Made by a program: the position numbers and the translations under genes. This document shows positions 52,663-64,000 of a stretch of DNA of 64,000 nt, piece after piece. Origin of the DNA: Stercorarius parasiticus. Taxonomy: Eukaryota > Chordata > Aves > Charadriiformes > Stercorariidae. The stretch covers positions 189,068-253,067 of the forward strand of contig VWZL01002562.1 in assembly GCA_013396915.1 (NCBI GenBank). The letters are read 5' to 3'. Every line of letters starts with the position of its first letter. Position 1 is the first letter of the stretch. The notes beneath the pieces were generated by a model. That model worked only from the letters and a program-made list of their open reading frames with translations, did no database searches and was not told where the DNA came from.

Positions 52663-55600
52663 TTAGTATAACATGGATTTTCACAATGCATATGGAAAGA
52701 TGTGGAAGAGTTCTTGACTTGCAGAACAAAATTGCAGCAAAACCCACTGCCTGTCTTGCTGAGAGCATCCATAAGGTGCCTTTTGCCCATGCCTGGGTCA
52801 CTTCAGCATCGTCCTGAAGATCCAATTGAAACTATCATCTGCTGACCTTCAGGGAGACTGAAACAGCTTCCTTAGTTGTGCCTACAGGACTCGCTCGCTC
52901 TCCCCTCTCCCAGCATCAGGATTCACTCTTTTAAAGCTTAGAGGAAATAACGCTGCCAAGAAAGCACAAAAACACTGGGAGCAAAGTGGCTGCGGATGCC
53001 TGCCCTGGTTGGGAGCTGCAAAGCAGCTGACGTAGCTGCCCTGCATTTATTTTGGGGATGTGATGCAAGAGCAATGCAATAAATTTGATTAATGGTTAGG
53101 TTTTGGAGCTAACTATTTGACTCAGGAAGTAACGACCTTGATTCTGGAAGGGAGGTGGGTGGTTTGAGAGGCAGCATTTCCTCCTGCGTAAGAAATGAGC
53201 TGATGTGAAGGCTCCACCTCAGCAAACAGTAGCATTAATTTGGTGGCTGGTTTCTCTAAATTGTTAGATTTCCCCACTTTTTTTTTGGCAGGGACAGATT
53301 CAAAATTGATGCCTCTATTTCAGAACGAGCTGCATTTATTCACAAGGCAGTGCAATTATTCTAGTCTGTAACTGATGAAGTTTAATCAGTAACAGAAGCT
53401 TCAGACCTTAAAGCAGCCAGTTCAGCCTATGTTATTTGAGCAGCATTTCTGCATGGTTTGATGAACAACTTCTCCCATGGACTGGTTTTTAAATAGAAGA
53501 AAACTACGAAAGATTTCTCACAACATCTGAAACAGAAAAACAATTATGTTCTGTGACTCTACAAAAATATTTCTGAGGACTGGTAATACATTTTGCAAGG
53601 GCAACGTCCCAATTCTAGGAGTGGTTCTTTCTTCTCAGCATTTGTTGCTTTTTTCAAATGTAAGCATTTTCTTTTTTTTTTGTAAGCATTTTCCAACCGG
53701 GAAGTGTTGGAAAACGGAGAAGGAAAATATAATTAACCCTGTGTTTTTCACGCAATTGCCCTTTGTCCTACTTTATTTTTATTTTTTCTAACTTTTATGA
53801 AGCCATCATTAATCTAGTCAGCCAAGGTCAAGCGAGACTTTTTTTCTTCTTTGCAGACCCTAAAGCTTATAGAGCGTCAATCTACTCTTCCATAACCAAA
53901 TGTTTAGTACCTGCCAGTTGGGTTAATTAGTTCTTTACAGCTCTGGTAATAATCACTACTACACCATCATAGCAGTGACTGCAGACTATTTTTTCATTTG
54001 TTATTTCCTATTGACAGCAAGCATTTATGTAGTCACACTGCTTAAACTACTGGTTCTCTTGGGTTCAGACAAGGGTTCATGCAATGGAATGATACCTGGA
54101 AATATCAAGTTCCAGAAGAGCATCACCTGCACTCATGACAATACCCAAACTAAATGCAGCATAGCATCTTGGATATACCTCAAAAACAGATAACATCATT
54201 GTTTTTTAAGAGGAGGAGAGAATATTCATAGGGGGAAAAAAAAGATGAGAAGAAAGAGAGATCAATGAATGTGCAGCGCTGATTTAAAAACTGCCTTTGC
54301 CAAGCAAGGTGAAAAAGAGCTTTGCCCAATCCATTCTGTGTATGGTTATTACTACTGATAACAGGACTTTGGCTCCCAAGAGAAAGAGTGGGGAATGAAT
54401 TAGGAAACAAATACATTTGTGTAAATAAAGTTTTTCCAATTCAGATGGTTTTTAGGAAGTGGGGAAAAAAATATCTGTTTCTCAAATGTCAAGTACTTGG
54501 AAGATTAAAAATAGATCACCGGAATAAATAAACTAACCCAGAAGACAGGACTGATGCTCTGCAGGCATCAGGGATTAAATAAATTCACTAAATTCAAAGT
54601 GGTATTCCAGATAAGAGCTCTTTGTGCTGCAGCATGTACAGCTTATTGATTATAGGATTGAGGTGCTGTGCACTCTTGTAAAATGTACTCTGGCTGATAC
54701 GACTTAATCCTGCGGTAATGTACAGCCCAGTGCACAAAGCATGGCGCTAGCTTATATTTTCTTATTTATTTTGACTTTGTTTGTGTCTTAATTTGCTGCA
54801 CTGCATCTGTGCCCTCTCCCATCAGCGTTTCCCCGGGCGGCATTTGCTCAGGATGAGTGACGAGAGGCACTCCAGAAGGTGCTGACTCAGCAGGATGAGG
54901 GCTGGGCTACTCAATGGAAGCCTGCAGGACAGGGGGCCATGGGAATCTTCCTTGGTTGTCTTCCCTTCCATAAGGATGTCAAGCCTGAGCACCTCACTTT
55001 TCCATTGCATTGCATGGGCTGGCTGCAAGGAGGAGAAGTCCCCGCGTGCCAGTGATGCTCGGTTGATGTAGGGAGCCTTGGGGCCGCTCAGATGGAGACA
55101 CTTGTTCTGCAAGACTTCCACGTTTTGTTATGTGAGTCCACCAAGGCAGTAGAAGTGCGTCTAACCAAGGTGAAAACACTACCTCTTCAGATAAGATGGA
55201 TTTTTTCTGGATAAAAAGAAAAAGTAGAAAGTTTTGTAAGTCCTGCTGGGTCAAAGCAAGCAATCCCAGAGAGGATGTTATACACCAAGCTGAAATGAAT
55301 TTTAGTTAAGTTCCAGTTAACCTGTTTTCCACAATAGAGGGTGCTTTCACCCTCCTGGTCAGATGTTGAACTGCCAAGGTTATTTCACACTAATAGAGAA
55401 GGACATTTCTTTCCTCCTTTGGAAGCTCTCCTGCCTCTGGTGCTCAGCCCAGCTCTCCCCTGCAGGTTGCTTTGAAGAGCCAGCAGACCTCTCCAAACAT
55501 GAAATTTTACCATATAATTTACCAAGACAGAGAAAAATCTCCCCACCTCTGAAGGTGTGAGAAAGCAGCTATACACAGCAGTGATGCACTCAGGGCATGC

Positions 55601-58315
55601 TGGTCTCCTGGTCCCTCTCTCCTCGGGGTTTCTGCCCATCACCCAGCACCTTCTTGGCCTTGGGGCTCTTTGGGTGCCAGTTTTCTGACTCATCAGTAAA
55701 AAAAGTTGGTCTGAACAAGGGAAAAAACTTTTATCATTAATTTTTCCCTCCCTGGTATGAGGAAACAGCTGAACAAAGAAGCTGCAGACACTCAATTTTA
55801 GGGTAACTTCCCCCAATCCCCATATCTCCCACAGGTTTGGCAAGTCTCCCAATATCTTACTTCACCAAAATCAAGCCTTTTAATCTCAAGACATATGGCC
55901 TCTACTATGTAACACTGCATCCTGAGCACGATCCACAGGGCCTGTATTTTAAGACCCAAGATTCATTAATATTTCCTGCAGAGCATTCAGTAAGTAGCAA
56001 ATAAAGCAGGAAGTGTCCCAGATGTTGGAAAGAAAAAATGGAATTATTCATTGCTTACTAACGTCAAATGCTAATGTGAGAAAAGCATCCTTGAAGAAAT
56101 CCTTGACTAAAATTCATCAGTGATGTGAAATCACTGTTTTAATTATGCATTTTTGAATGTATTTATTAGTCCCGGTTCTGATCTGAGTTACAGATGTTTA
56201 ACAGTGATAAGGGTCTACTGCAGTCTTTGGAATTACTCATGATTTATAATGACAAAACTTGGATCAGAATTAGGTCCTTGTCACTACTCTGTAATATCCT
56301 TTCATCAAACTTCTTCACTTCCAACAGATGAAAGAGACAGTGGTTTCTGCAATTTCAAACCCTACCACTGAGTCCATTAGCTTGTTTTTTGAAATTTCTC
56401 CTCCAGAAACAACGATTCGCACACAAAATTTTGTCTGCTTGAGTTACATTTGCCACAAGAAACTTGAGAGCACAGGAATTAGTCTCTTCATTCCACCAAA
56501 ATGATGTGTTTGGTTAACAGTTGTACTGCCTACAAGTGTTGCATTTTAACAGAGGAGGTAATTAATTTAGTTCTCATTCTCTGTACCCTTATTGTTGTGA
56601 CTATTACAGTATGCTCAATACCAGAGGTTTTTTTTAAAAAAAATTCCATTCAAGAATGATTCAAAGTCGAGTGTTTTTCAAAAGAATGATGGAGTTTTAA
56701 ACTATTGCTTGTTCTAGAGCTGATCCAGAATGAGCAAGTCTCCAGGGATGGTTTACTCCCTAAGGCATGAATGCATGATTAAGCTAAATGTATTCCATAA
56801 ATGCCTTGATGACATTAAACTAAATTTTTTAAAGAACAGATGGAGAAAGTTAATAAATATTTCATTCTATAATATAAAACTCACTTCTATATTCACAACT
56901 TCAGGGATCCTCAGCTTCATAGATATCAATAAGTCTGATGGATTTCTTGCTCCATTCTCATTCTTCTGCCCTGGTGTCTCTTATGGGATCATCATTTCTG
57001 CATGCTTGGATTGTTTTATGGGATCAGGGAAAGGCAAGTGACTGTAAATCTTGACCTCTTCTGCTCCTGGATTATATACTTTTATTCTTTGTGACCATAA
57101 GTGTTCATCTCTACACCGAATAGATAATTAAATGACAAAAATTATTCAAAGGGAATTTATAGTGAGAAATTATCACTTGGAGAACTGATGGGGCACAGGC
57201 ATAACCCAAAGAGATACCATGAAAAAAACAGTTTAGAATGGCTAAATAAAACACTAAAATATCTGTGTATTTGTAAATGTCATGAAACATCTATTCACTG
57301 GGAAAAAAACCTTGCCTTTTACCTCTATATACCAATTCTGTTCAAACAAATTTTCTATTAATGGAAAACAGTGTGAATTTTGCTTAAGAACTGTAGACCA
57401 AGCCTGTTATTCATATGAAAGAACTAATCTTTACATGTGGGAATTACAATTTCTCACTCTATGTTTGCCACGAATCTCGTAAAATAATAATTAGAACTTG
57501 CTCTGAAAGGAAAGAAATGCCAGACTTGAACAATATTTTAGGAAGAGCATTAACAAACATTTTTATACTGCCAACAATCTTCACTGCTTTCTAGAAGAGA
57601 TTTACATTACCGTATTAATTAACTACACTGAATCAATAGTATGACATAAAGCTTGGGAGATACATGTTTAGCACAAACTATGACATTCATGAGAAAAGCG
57701 TGCATTTTTAGGAAGTTTGATTTAAAATTTATGCAAATGACTTCAGCAAGCAAGGGCCCAACAAACTACTTCAAAGCATCAAAATCCAGCCCAAAAAACA
57801 TGACAAGCTCAAATCTTTGTCATTTCTCAAGTGTCTTTACAAACCTCCGCATATGCAGCATAAATTACTTCACCTCAATACCTCGATAGTTTGGTGTAGA
57901 ATTAACATGCATAAGTCTTCGTAGGACCACTGCATTCTGTCAGACAACATACACCTGAGCCGCTGCAAGAATTTAAAACTATATCTAAATGGTATATAAT
58001 TTGTCTCTTTGGAGCTGACTCTTGTGCTACATCTGTAGAATACAGCAAAGTCCCATGGTCTACCATAACAAACAAAATAAAAAATAACAGTGCCATAGTT
58101 CCCACTCCCTTCCCCCAGTTCTGAACACCTTTCTGGTTTGGGGTTGAGAATCGCCACAACATTGCTTCCGGAGAAAATATTAAATGCAGAGCAATGTGGT
58201 ACTGTAAAGAAATACTAATTAATTCATGTTAGGTTTCATGCCACATAAATTGGATTATTCACTTATTGAAAGTTAGGTTAAGTCCAGGTACATTTGTATC
58301 TTCAGAATCAGGGCT

Positions 58316-58321
58316 TTTAAT
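58316..58321 (-). terminator. possible polyadenylation signal ATTAAA
   Basis: ATTAAA on the minus strand about 560 bases after the stop codon of the exon at 58881-59110. No AATAAA was found between them, so this variant signal is the nearest candidate for the mRNA end. The surrounding AT-rich sequence (58300-58480) could equally be a conserved non-coding block. Confidence 0.2.
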
Positions 58322-58880
58322 GAAAAAAAAAGTTTCTCATGTTTCCCGACATCCCATTAAAATGGTTGTCCTTTGACGTCAATTAGAGCCAGCTAAAAAA
58401 AAAATCATCCTTAATTGCTTTTCAGAAATAGACATTATAGCGTACACCATCACAGCCAGATTCGATTACCTTTTACAAGAAACAAGGATGCTGGGAATGC
58501 TATAAAACTCCAGCTCTGCTGAATATGGATGCAGGGCTCTGCTGACAGCCAGGGGAGTCGGAGGGAGCTGCTTTTCACAGCGAAGGCTCTTTCTTGGGCT
58601 GCAGAGAAAAACTGTTCAAAAAAACTGATGTAAAACATATAGACATGTCTAAATTTCTCCAAAGTGTAAAAATGTTGGAGCTGGACGTTCAGCTGGGGCT
58701 GGTTTTGGACTGACAGTGATTGGATGCTCAGTGCTCCATCCCTGCCTCCCTGTGAGTGAGTGTAATCATGCACCTATGCTGACAATTGTAGCTACAAAAA
58801 CGATCGAGTCCTCAAAACTTGCATACTTTTCATTACAAGGAGCATCACCAATTTTCTCAAAGGCCTTCTCCAAATTTGTC
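58322..58880 (-). other. probable 3' untranslated region
   Basis: Sequence directly downstream of the stop codon of the tetraspan exon, with no further reading frame that continues the protein. Its extent depends on which polyadenylation site is used and is not determined here. Confidence 0.4.
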
Positions 58881-59110
58881 TTATTCCAGGGACTTCATAA
58901 TGTCTCTGCCGACCAGGTAGAAGAGGAGTCCGGACAGTAAAACCAGGGGCACTCCCGCTGCGGCGAACATGAACGACCACCCGTAGTACACACGCACGGG
59001 TACATCGTCCATGCACTTCTCACTTCTCTCCAGAAGGATGTACTTCTGAAAATCAGCGGCAAACTCCTTCCACATCACAAACAGAAATATGAGCAGGAGA
59101 AATAAGCCTC
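58881..59110 (-). CDS. last coding exon of a TMEM182-like tetraspan protein
   Basis: The exon encodes the C-terminal 75 residues plus the last two bases of a split codon, so it joins a phase-1 intron. The acceptor at 59111-59125 reads TGTCTCTCTTTCCAG on the minus strand, and the frame ends at TAA (58881-58883). Residues 1-13 (GLFLLLIFLFVMW) finish the third membrane helix; residues 14-40 form an extracellular loop with one cysteine (KCMDD); residues 41-66 (YYGWSF to FYLV) are the fourth helix; a short cytosolic tail GRDIMKSLE follows. The YGWSF start of the fourth helix is a hallmark of the PMP22/claudin/CACNG superfamily. The spacing of the cysteine, YGWSF, SGLLF and VGR.I motifs fits TMEM182 best in my memory, but identity looks too low for the orthologue, so a paralogue is likely. 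Apart from the GC-rich codons it stands out from AT-rich flanks. Earlier exons were not found and probably lie beyond the window. Confidence 0.85.
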
Positions 59111-59125
59111 CTGGAAAGAGAGACA
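59111..59125 (-). other. splice acceptor of the tetraspan exon
   Basis: A polypyrimidine tract directly before CAG, reading TGTCTCTCTTTCCAG on the minus strand. Upstream, the open frame continues through non-hydrophobic residues (MQRITNSSLSLFP) that do not fit a membrane helix, which is why the exon is started here and not at the upstream ATG. Confidence 0.85.
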
Positions 59126-62100
59126 AAGATGAGTTAGTTATTCTCTGCATGTGAAACAAAGAAATAAAACTGAGAAAGGATTGCAGCAGATTTCCATCTA
59201 CCCTTGCAGGTCCTTTGCATCAAAGCTTAGTGTTGCAGAACTATTATTCATGACATCGTTCTGCAGGTTCCGGTGGAAGACAAGCCCCTCTGCCATGGGA
59301 CACCTGCACCATCGTGCCCCACTCCTGTCCAGCCGCAGGCACTGACACCTCCTGCCCTCACCCCAGCACCCTGAGGGCTCTGTTACAGCTGGGTATGGCC
59401 ACGGAGAAACCATCATGAACACGGCTGATGTTCACGGGGCTAGCTCTGCATTCCTGTCTTAAAGGTGGGCTGTTTTGCCTTTTTTATTTTTAATTTGCCT
59501 GAGATGACTGAGAAGGAGAGACTGAGACTTACTTTTTCCTTTTTTATATCTACCCTTCCAAGAAGCGTCAGATCCAATTTCCACCAGAAATGCAAAGATA
59601 CAGGGATCGTTCCTCCTGATGGCTAAGCGTCATCCGGCATCAAACCTGCCAAGCCCAGCCCTGGCACCAGCAGAGCCCAAGCAGATGCCAGAGCGGCTGC
59701 TGCAGCTCGTGGCAGTTCCCCTCCACGTCTTGTGTTACCCTTCCTGAACCCAAGCTTTGCAACCAAGTATTAAAACACACGGCAAGGAGTACAGATGATC
59801 CTATTTCACAGAGAAATAGCACATAATAGAGTGCAAAAGGCACATACTCATGAGGTATTAATCTCAGATGGGCTACTAAATTACAGAATAATTAAAAGAA
59901 TAATAAAAAGCTTATGCCATGAGGCTAGAAAGTCTTTTTAGTGGCAAGTGAGACCTCCTTGGCCCTCCCTTGGAGCCAGGCGGGAGGAGGGCTGAGGCCA
60001 CACTCAAACCTGAACGCAAGGTCAGGCTCCCGCTCAGCGAGGGTCCGCTCTCCTCGCAGCCCCCCAAGCCCTGCAGGATGCCTGTGACCCAAATAGCAGA
60101 TCTCCCGTGAGACCTCATGCTCTCGTATTTCCAGATGCATATCCGTCGAAGGTCAGCGTTTGCAGGAAGATCTCGGTCACATCTGAAAAGCACGTGGTGA
60201 CCAGGCACCTCCCAGATCTGGCGCAGCCCCAGGTGGGTTTGGAGGCTTCGGGGCCGTGATAGGAACCTCCTTTCCCCATAATTCAAAGTGATGGTGGTCA
60301 GAGCTAGCAGGTCTAGCTCTCCCGTATGAACCAGATGATAAAAACTAATGTGGCCCCAATATTATTTACTGTGTCACATTAAAGACTAAATACAGTGCAT
60401 TTTAAAGTCAACATATATTAAAACTAAGTGGTGTCGTTTTGATGACAGATGTGAAAGCACTTCAGTAATATCTGATCTTGCTACTTCACAGCTAGAAGCT
60501 TGCTATTTTTAAATGGTGCCTTATAACATACAGATATACGCACGTACACATATATGAAAGAAATACATCACAGATTATAATATTTTTATAGAAGTGAACA
60601 GTTTGAAATTAATTTAGTTGACAAGTCACCACACAGTTCTGTGGATGTCTTGTGGTTTCTGCTGTATTTAATTCCTCCCCTTGCAATTTTTAAATCAAAG
60701 GTACTTGTATAATATTTAATTATTCTTCCTGGCAACTTATACACTACAAAATCCAACTCCCATGCTAAGCAAAGGAAGCAGGTAAAGCTTGACATTGGTA
60801 TGTCTGCTTAGTAATGGTGGTTACTGAAACCTTGGTCAGAGAGAACCTGTCAGTGTTTAACTGTGTTTCTGCTTATAATGGATATCCATTATATAGCATA
60901 TCCACTGCTACAAACCTCCACTTCTCATTGTGTAGCCAAAAGAGACTTATGTGAAAGTATAGAGGGTTCAAAGTCCTCCCTATGTGTTGTATAGAAGTTG
61001 AAGCTATTCATCCTAAGCTGTCATGTCTATTAAAGTGCCTCCTATACCCTAAAACTGCAGATCGAATCTTAATAATCAAAAATTGGTGTAACCGTATGAA
61101 TATACTTTACATCACCACACGCTGTCATTGCAAGCCATTCTCCCTTACATAGCAAAGTCCTTATGTTTGCTGGAGAGGCAGGCTAGGAGTTAAATAGCAG
61201 CTGTTGTAACATTTGCATGTTCATTGAGATTTTGATACCACTTGAAATTAAGTGCACAAATAAATATTTTACACTTAATATGATAGTTGTGTGCTTAAAA
61301 TACCAATTATTCTACTATAAGAAAACGATTGCATGTTTAAATAGTTACATGTCCTTTACAAAATACAATATATTGATAAGAAGGCAATTAAGTCTTTATT
61401 ACTGATGTAATTTAAAATTAAATTAATTAGATAGCAACTGAACCTTGAAAAGTGCTCTTTTAAAGATCAATTTCTATTTCATTAACTTATAATACCTACC
61501 GTAAGAGACGCAAATAAAAACGTAGCCCCGGCGGGACAGAGGACATGGGTAAGGTAATGTACTTTTGAATTCTCCTACTTTTCTTTAAATAACCAGGGTT
61601 TTTGCGTTGAATTGGCCCAGGACAATTTAGATGGCCTAAGCCTCACTTATTGAAGAAATCAGATTAAAACCTACCAGTTCTTACTAAGGAGGGTGCAGGG
61701 AAGCCCCGTGAGCGTGTGGCACCGTCCCCGAGCCCACCAGGAGCTAAGGATGGGGAAACGGTTCCTACCCTAGCCCCAGGAGAAGCTCCAGGTCTCAGTA
61801 TGGAAGAATTTATTATTAAACAGGTACTGGAGGTGATGGCACAGCCACGGCATGTAAATTAAGTACATTTTCACACTCTGGGAAAATGACAAGAAAATGT
61901 AAAGTAAGCAGCCTTCTTCCCTGGAATAATTACAGCTGAGTGGCAAGGAGTCCCTGGGATTTACACCATCTCCTCGTCGAGAAAAGAAAATCAAAAGGGC
62001 AGGTGCAGCTGAAGAAGGATGGTGGAAGCTCAGAAAGGGCAGCTCACTGAAAACTGTTCAGCAAAAAAATGCTTACTTGAAACAATCACAAGTATTCATG

Positions 62101-64000
62101 AAAGTGTCTAAAATTTGTCACGGTTGTAGACATTAGTAGACTTTTCATAATAAGAATATCAGGATGTTTCACTCCCATATTACCAAAGTAAGTGTTCGGC
62201 ATTTTTATTTTAAAATACTATTTTATTTTGGATTTTTCATCTTTTGAATGGGTTTCACTTTACCACCTCCTTTTTTGGGGCTTTTAGTTTCAAACACATC
62301 ACAAAGACATCTTCTTTCCCTGCCAGCCCCAAATGGCTTTTTATGTACAGAGGCAGATTTCTTCCTACCTTGGGCAGTAAAATGAAAAACTGAAAAAAAT
62401 CTACTTTTCTGCTTGAGAAATGAGCCCGACGTCGGCACACGCACCTGAGACACAGGATGGCTGTTGGGTTTGGGTAAGTGAAGACCTCACCAAACCAGAC
62501 CATCCCCATGCTCCTCTCGGCATCCCTGTGCTTTCTACCACTGGAAAATTAGCTAAGCGATCTCTTTCTTTCTCTCCCTTCTCCCACCCCTTCATCAGGA
62601 TGGTATGGAAAAAAAAAAACTGCGAAACACCATCTCGTATCTGATGAGGTCAACGGCATCTTCTGGGGAGGGGCTAATTGCAAGAAAATTGAAGTAGGTT
62701 ACTAAATCTTTCTCCTTCGTACGCTGCTAACTGCATGACAACGAGCCCCGGCGCTCCGTCCCACCTCCCAGGAGAGCTGCACCTTCCTTGTGAGTAAATT
62801 GGAGTCGGGCTTTTTCTTTCTCTCACTTTATATCCTTGTGACACCTTTATAGCTGCTAATTGTAGGGACAGGTGAGTGAACTCAGTCTTTAACTCTTATT
62901 CTGTGGAAGCTGCTGAACTTTCATGTAATCTGCTAATTACGAGAATAATGAACTTTGACTCATTCGCCTTTCTCACTAGTTGCCTCTTACGGACGTTAAA
63001 AACGAGGAAATGGAGGGTGACCTTCAGCTGCCCTTCCATAACTGTCAGCCTTTACTGCACATGGGGAGCCTGAGATTACCAAAATGGAGATGCTTGATTT
63101 AGGAAGAGGAATCCGAGCACAAAATTAATCACTTTAACTCACAGGACTGGCAAAGCTGCCTTTTTTGTAATGTAATTGTCTCACACTGAAGAACACGTTG
63201 GTCTGAGCACACGCCGTGCTCCTCTCGCAGGACCACAAAGTGGCTCTGAAAGCACAGGAGAGGCTTTGTGCTGCCTTTGCCCACTGGAAACGGCCCACGG
63301 ACACAGTGATCCTATGGCTGTGGGATGGCACGAGTATGCCTGTGTGTGCCACATGAGTCGGGATGCTGGAGAGACAGCACCGGGACCACAGCAGCTGAAA
63401 GAAGTATAGACTGTACATGGTTCATCATGTATTTGTGCTATCCAGTGTACAACACGCTGATAATGAGCTCCTCTTTAGGTTGCTTAACTTTACCTGGGAC
63501 ACGCATCCTTATTGCTTGCTTTGAAAACTCACCGTAAGCTCACGTTTTGCCTTTGCGTTCCCCCCAGAGCAGCCTCCCCACCCCAGACCAAGCCACCAGG
63601 CAGAGCTCTGCTCAGTTTTTCACTTAAGCCTACAGCTGTGCAGCTGGGCCAGAGGTATTAGGGCAGTGTCACAAGCTCAGCAATTGCCCTAGGTCTGGAC
63701 GAAGCATGTGCTCACTTCTAAGCTTGCTCTCTAAAATGCCCAAAGGAAATGAAAACCGAGGAGTACAAGTACACAAAACTGAGGAGCACGAGCATAGTTG
63801 TCTCAGCAATTCAAACAGTTTCCAGAAGCTGCAGTGCAGCGTTCACCCAGCCCTCTCGGTGACATTGTAGTGACAATTAATCATATTGTCATCTGACTGT
63901 TGAAACAGGGGGACAATTAGTCACCAGGCAGTGTCTGCCTCCCCCTTGCAAGCACCGAAGCTAAGTCTGAGATGGCAAACGTTGGAAGGAAAGCAGCAGG
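59126..64000 (-). other. probable intron of the tetraspan gene
   Basis: No further exon with claudin-type features (first extracellular loop W..GLW..C motif or a hydrophobic helix pair) was recognised on the minus strand. The octamer at 61211-61218 and a 20-base palindrome at 60874-60893 lie here. A short open segment at 61770-61880 has a good acceptor but an unrecognisable peptide. If the gene continues, the preceding exon lies beyond 64000, giving an intron of at least 4.9 kb. Confidence 0.5.
60874..60893. repeat. 20-base perfect palindrome
   Basis: TATAATGGATATCCATTATA is identical to its reverse complement over all 20 bases. It may extrude a small hairpin or bind a dimeric factor; no known element was recognised. 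Confidence 0.85.

Larger units (their letters stand above)
39011..58315. other. long non-coding stretch, no supported gene
   Basis: No recognisable exon or repeat family member in about 19 kb. Visible structure: direct repeat of ATTTATACTTACA at 39232 and 39258, octamer cluster at 41868-42116, an A-rich tract at about 44188-44212, a perfect 12-bp tandem GAGCAGGGAGGC at 49729-49752, an AT-rich block at about 49860-50040 with homeodomain-type words, an octamer at 52013-52020, a TG-rich repeat at about 52625-52662, a TGTAAGCATTTTC direct repeat at 53659 and 53681, and an octamer at 57731-57738. Open frames at 55385-55852 (minus) and 44266-44634 (minus) have no family resemblance. Confidence 0.55.

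Noticed and set aside
55385..55852. 155-codon open frame on the minus strand
   Set aside because: No domain or homology recognised; it has no supported splice sites and is within a long non-coding stretch.
59198..59280. Minus-strand segment with an NNSS glycosylation-like motif just upstream of the tetraspan exon
   Set aside because: Its possible donor would leave phase 2 while the downstream acceptor needs phase 1, and the intervening intron would be under 100 bases.
59640..59843. Hydrophobic minus-strand segment with possible acceptor and GTAACA donor, considered as the preceding tetraspan exon
   Set aside because: The hydrophobic part is short, does not resemble the third-helix region of the family, and its phase could not be matched convincingly to the downstream exon.
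1..64000. CRISPR arrays, bacterial operons, tRNA or rRNA genes
   Set aside because: No regularly spaced direct repeats, no ribosome-binding-site organisation, and no cloverleaf or rRNA core sequence noticed; the CR1 and LTR content indicate a vertebrate nuclear genome.

Overview
The window reads as a gene-poor stretch of vertebrate genomic DNA, most likely avian. Three things point to a bird: two 5'-truncated CR1 LINE copies, one with the usual CR1 3' end; a solo LTR whose promoter block resembles those of bird endogenous retroviruses; and a low density of interspersed repeats. Codon-scale organisation, operons and ribosome binding sites are absent, as expected for nuclear eukaryotic DNA. A crocodilian or turtle source cannot be excluded from sequence alone.

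Layout: bases 1-3399 hold AT-rich non-coding DNA. An old, decayed CR1 reverse-transcriptase fragment lies at about 3400-4262 (minus), and a better preserved CR1 3' end at about 6626-7325 (minus). From 7326 to 38378 I see no coding exon; landmarks are a small CpG-rich island (about 14930-15240), a ten-N assembly gap inside low-complexity sequence (19577-19586), a PORE-like octamer site (22133-22147) and an inverted pair of POU-like sites (33433-33475). A 627-bp solo LTR flanked by a perfect 5-bp target-site duplication occupies 38379-39005. Bases 39011-58880 are again non-coding, with an octamer cluster near 41868-42116.

The only coding exon I can support is at 58881-59110 on the minus strand. 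It is the last coding exon of a four-pass membrane protein of the PMP22/claudin/CACNG superfamily, closest in my memory to TMEM182. Its acceptor splice site is excellent; earlier exons were not found and probably lie beyond 64000. The rest of the right end (59126-64000) is read as intron of this gene.

The most unusual general property is the number of octamer (ATGCAAAT) sites, eleven found by eye, several in palindromic arrangements. This suggests, without proving, that the gene desert contains regulatory elements for POU/homeodomain factors. No undescribed protein system is evident. Most open reading frames in the window are chance frames without family resemblance or splice context.
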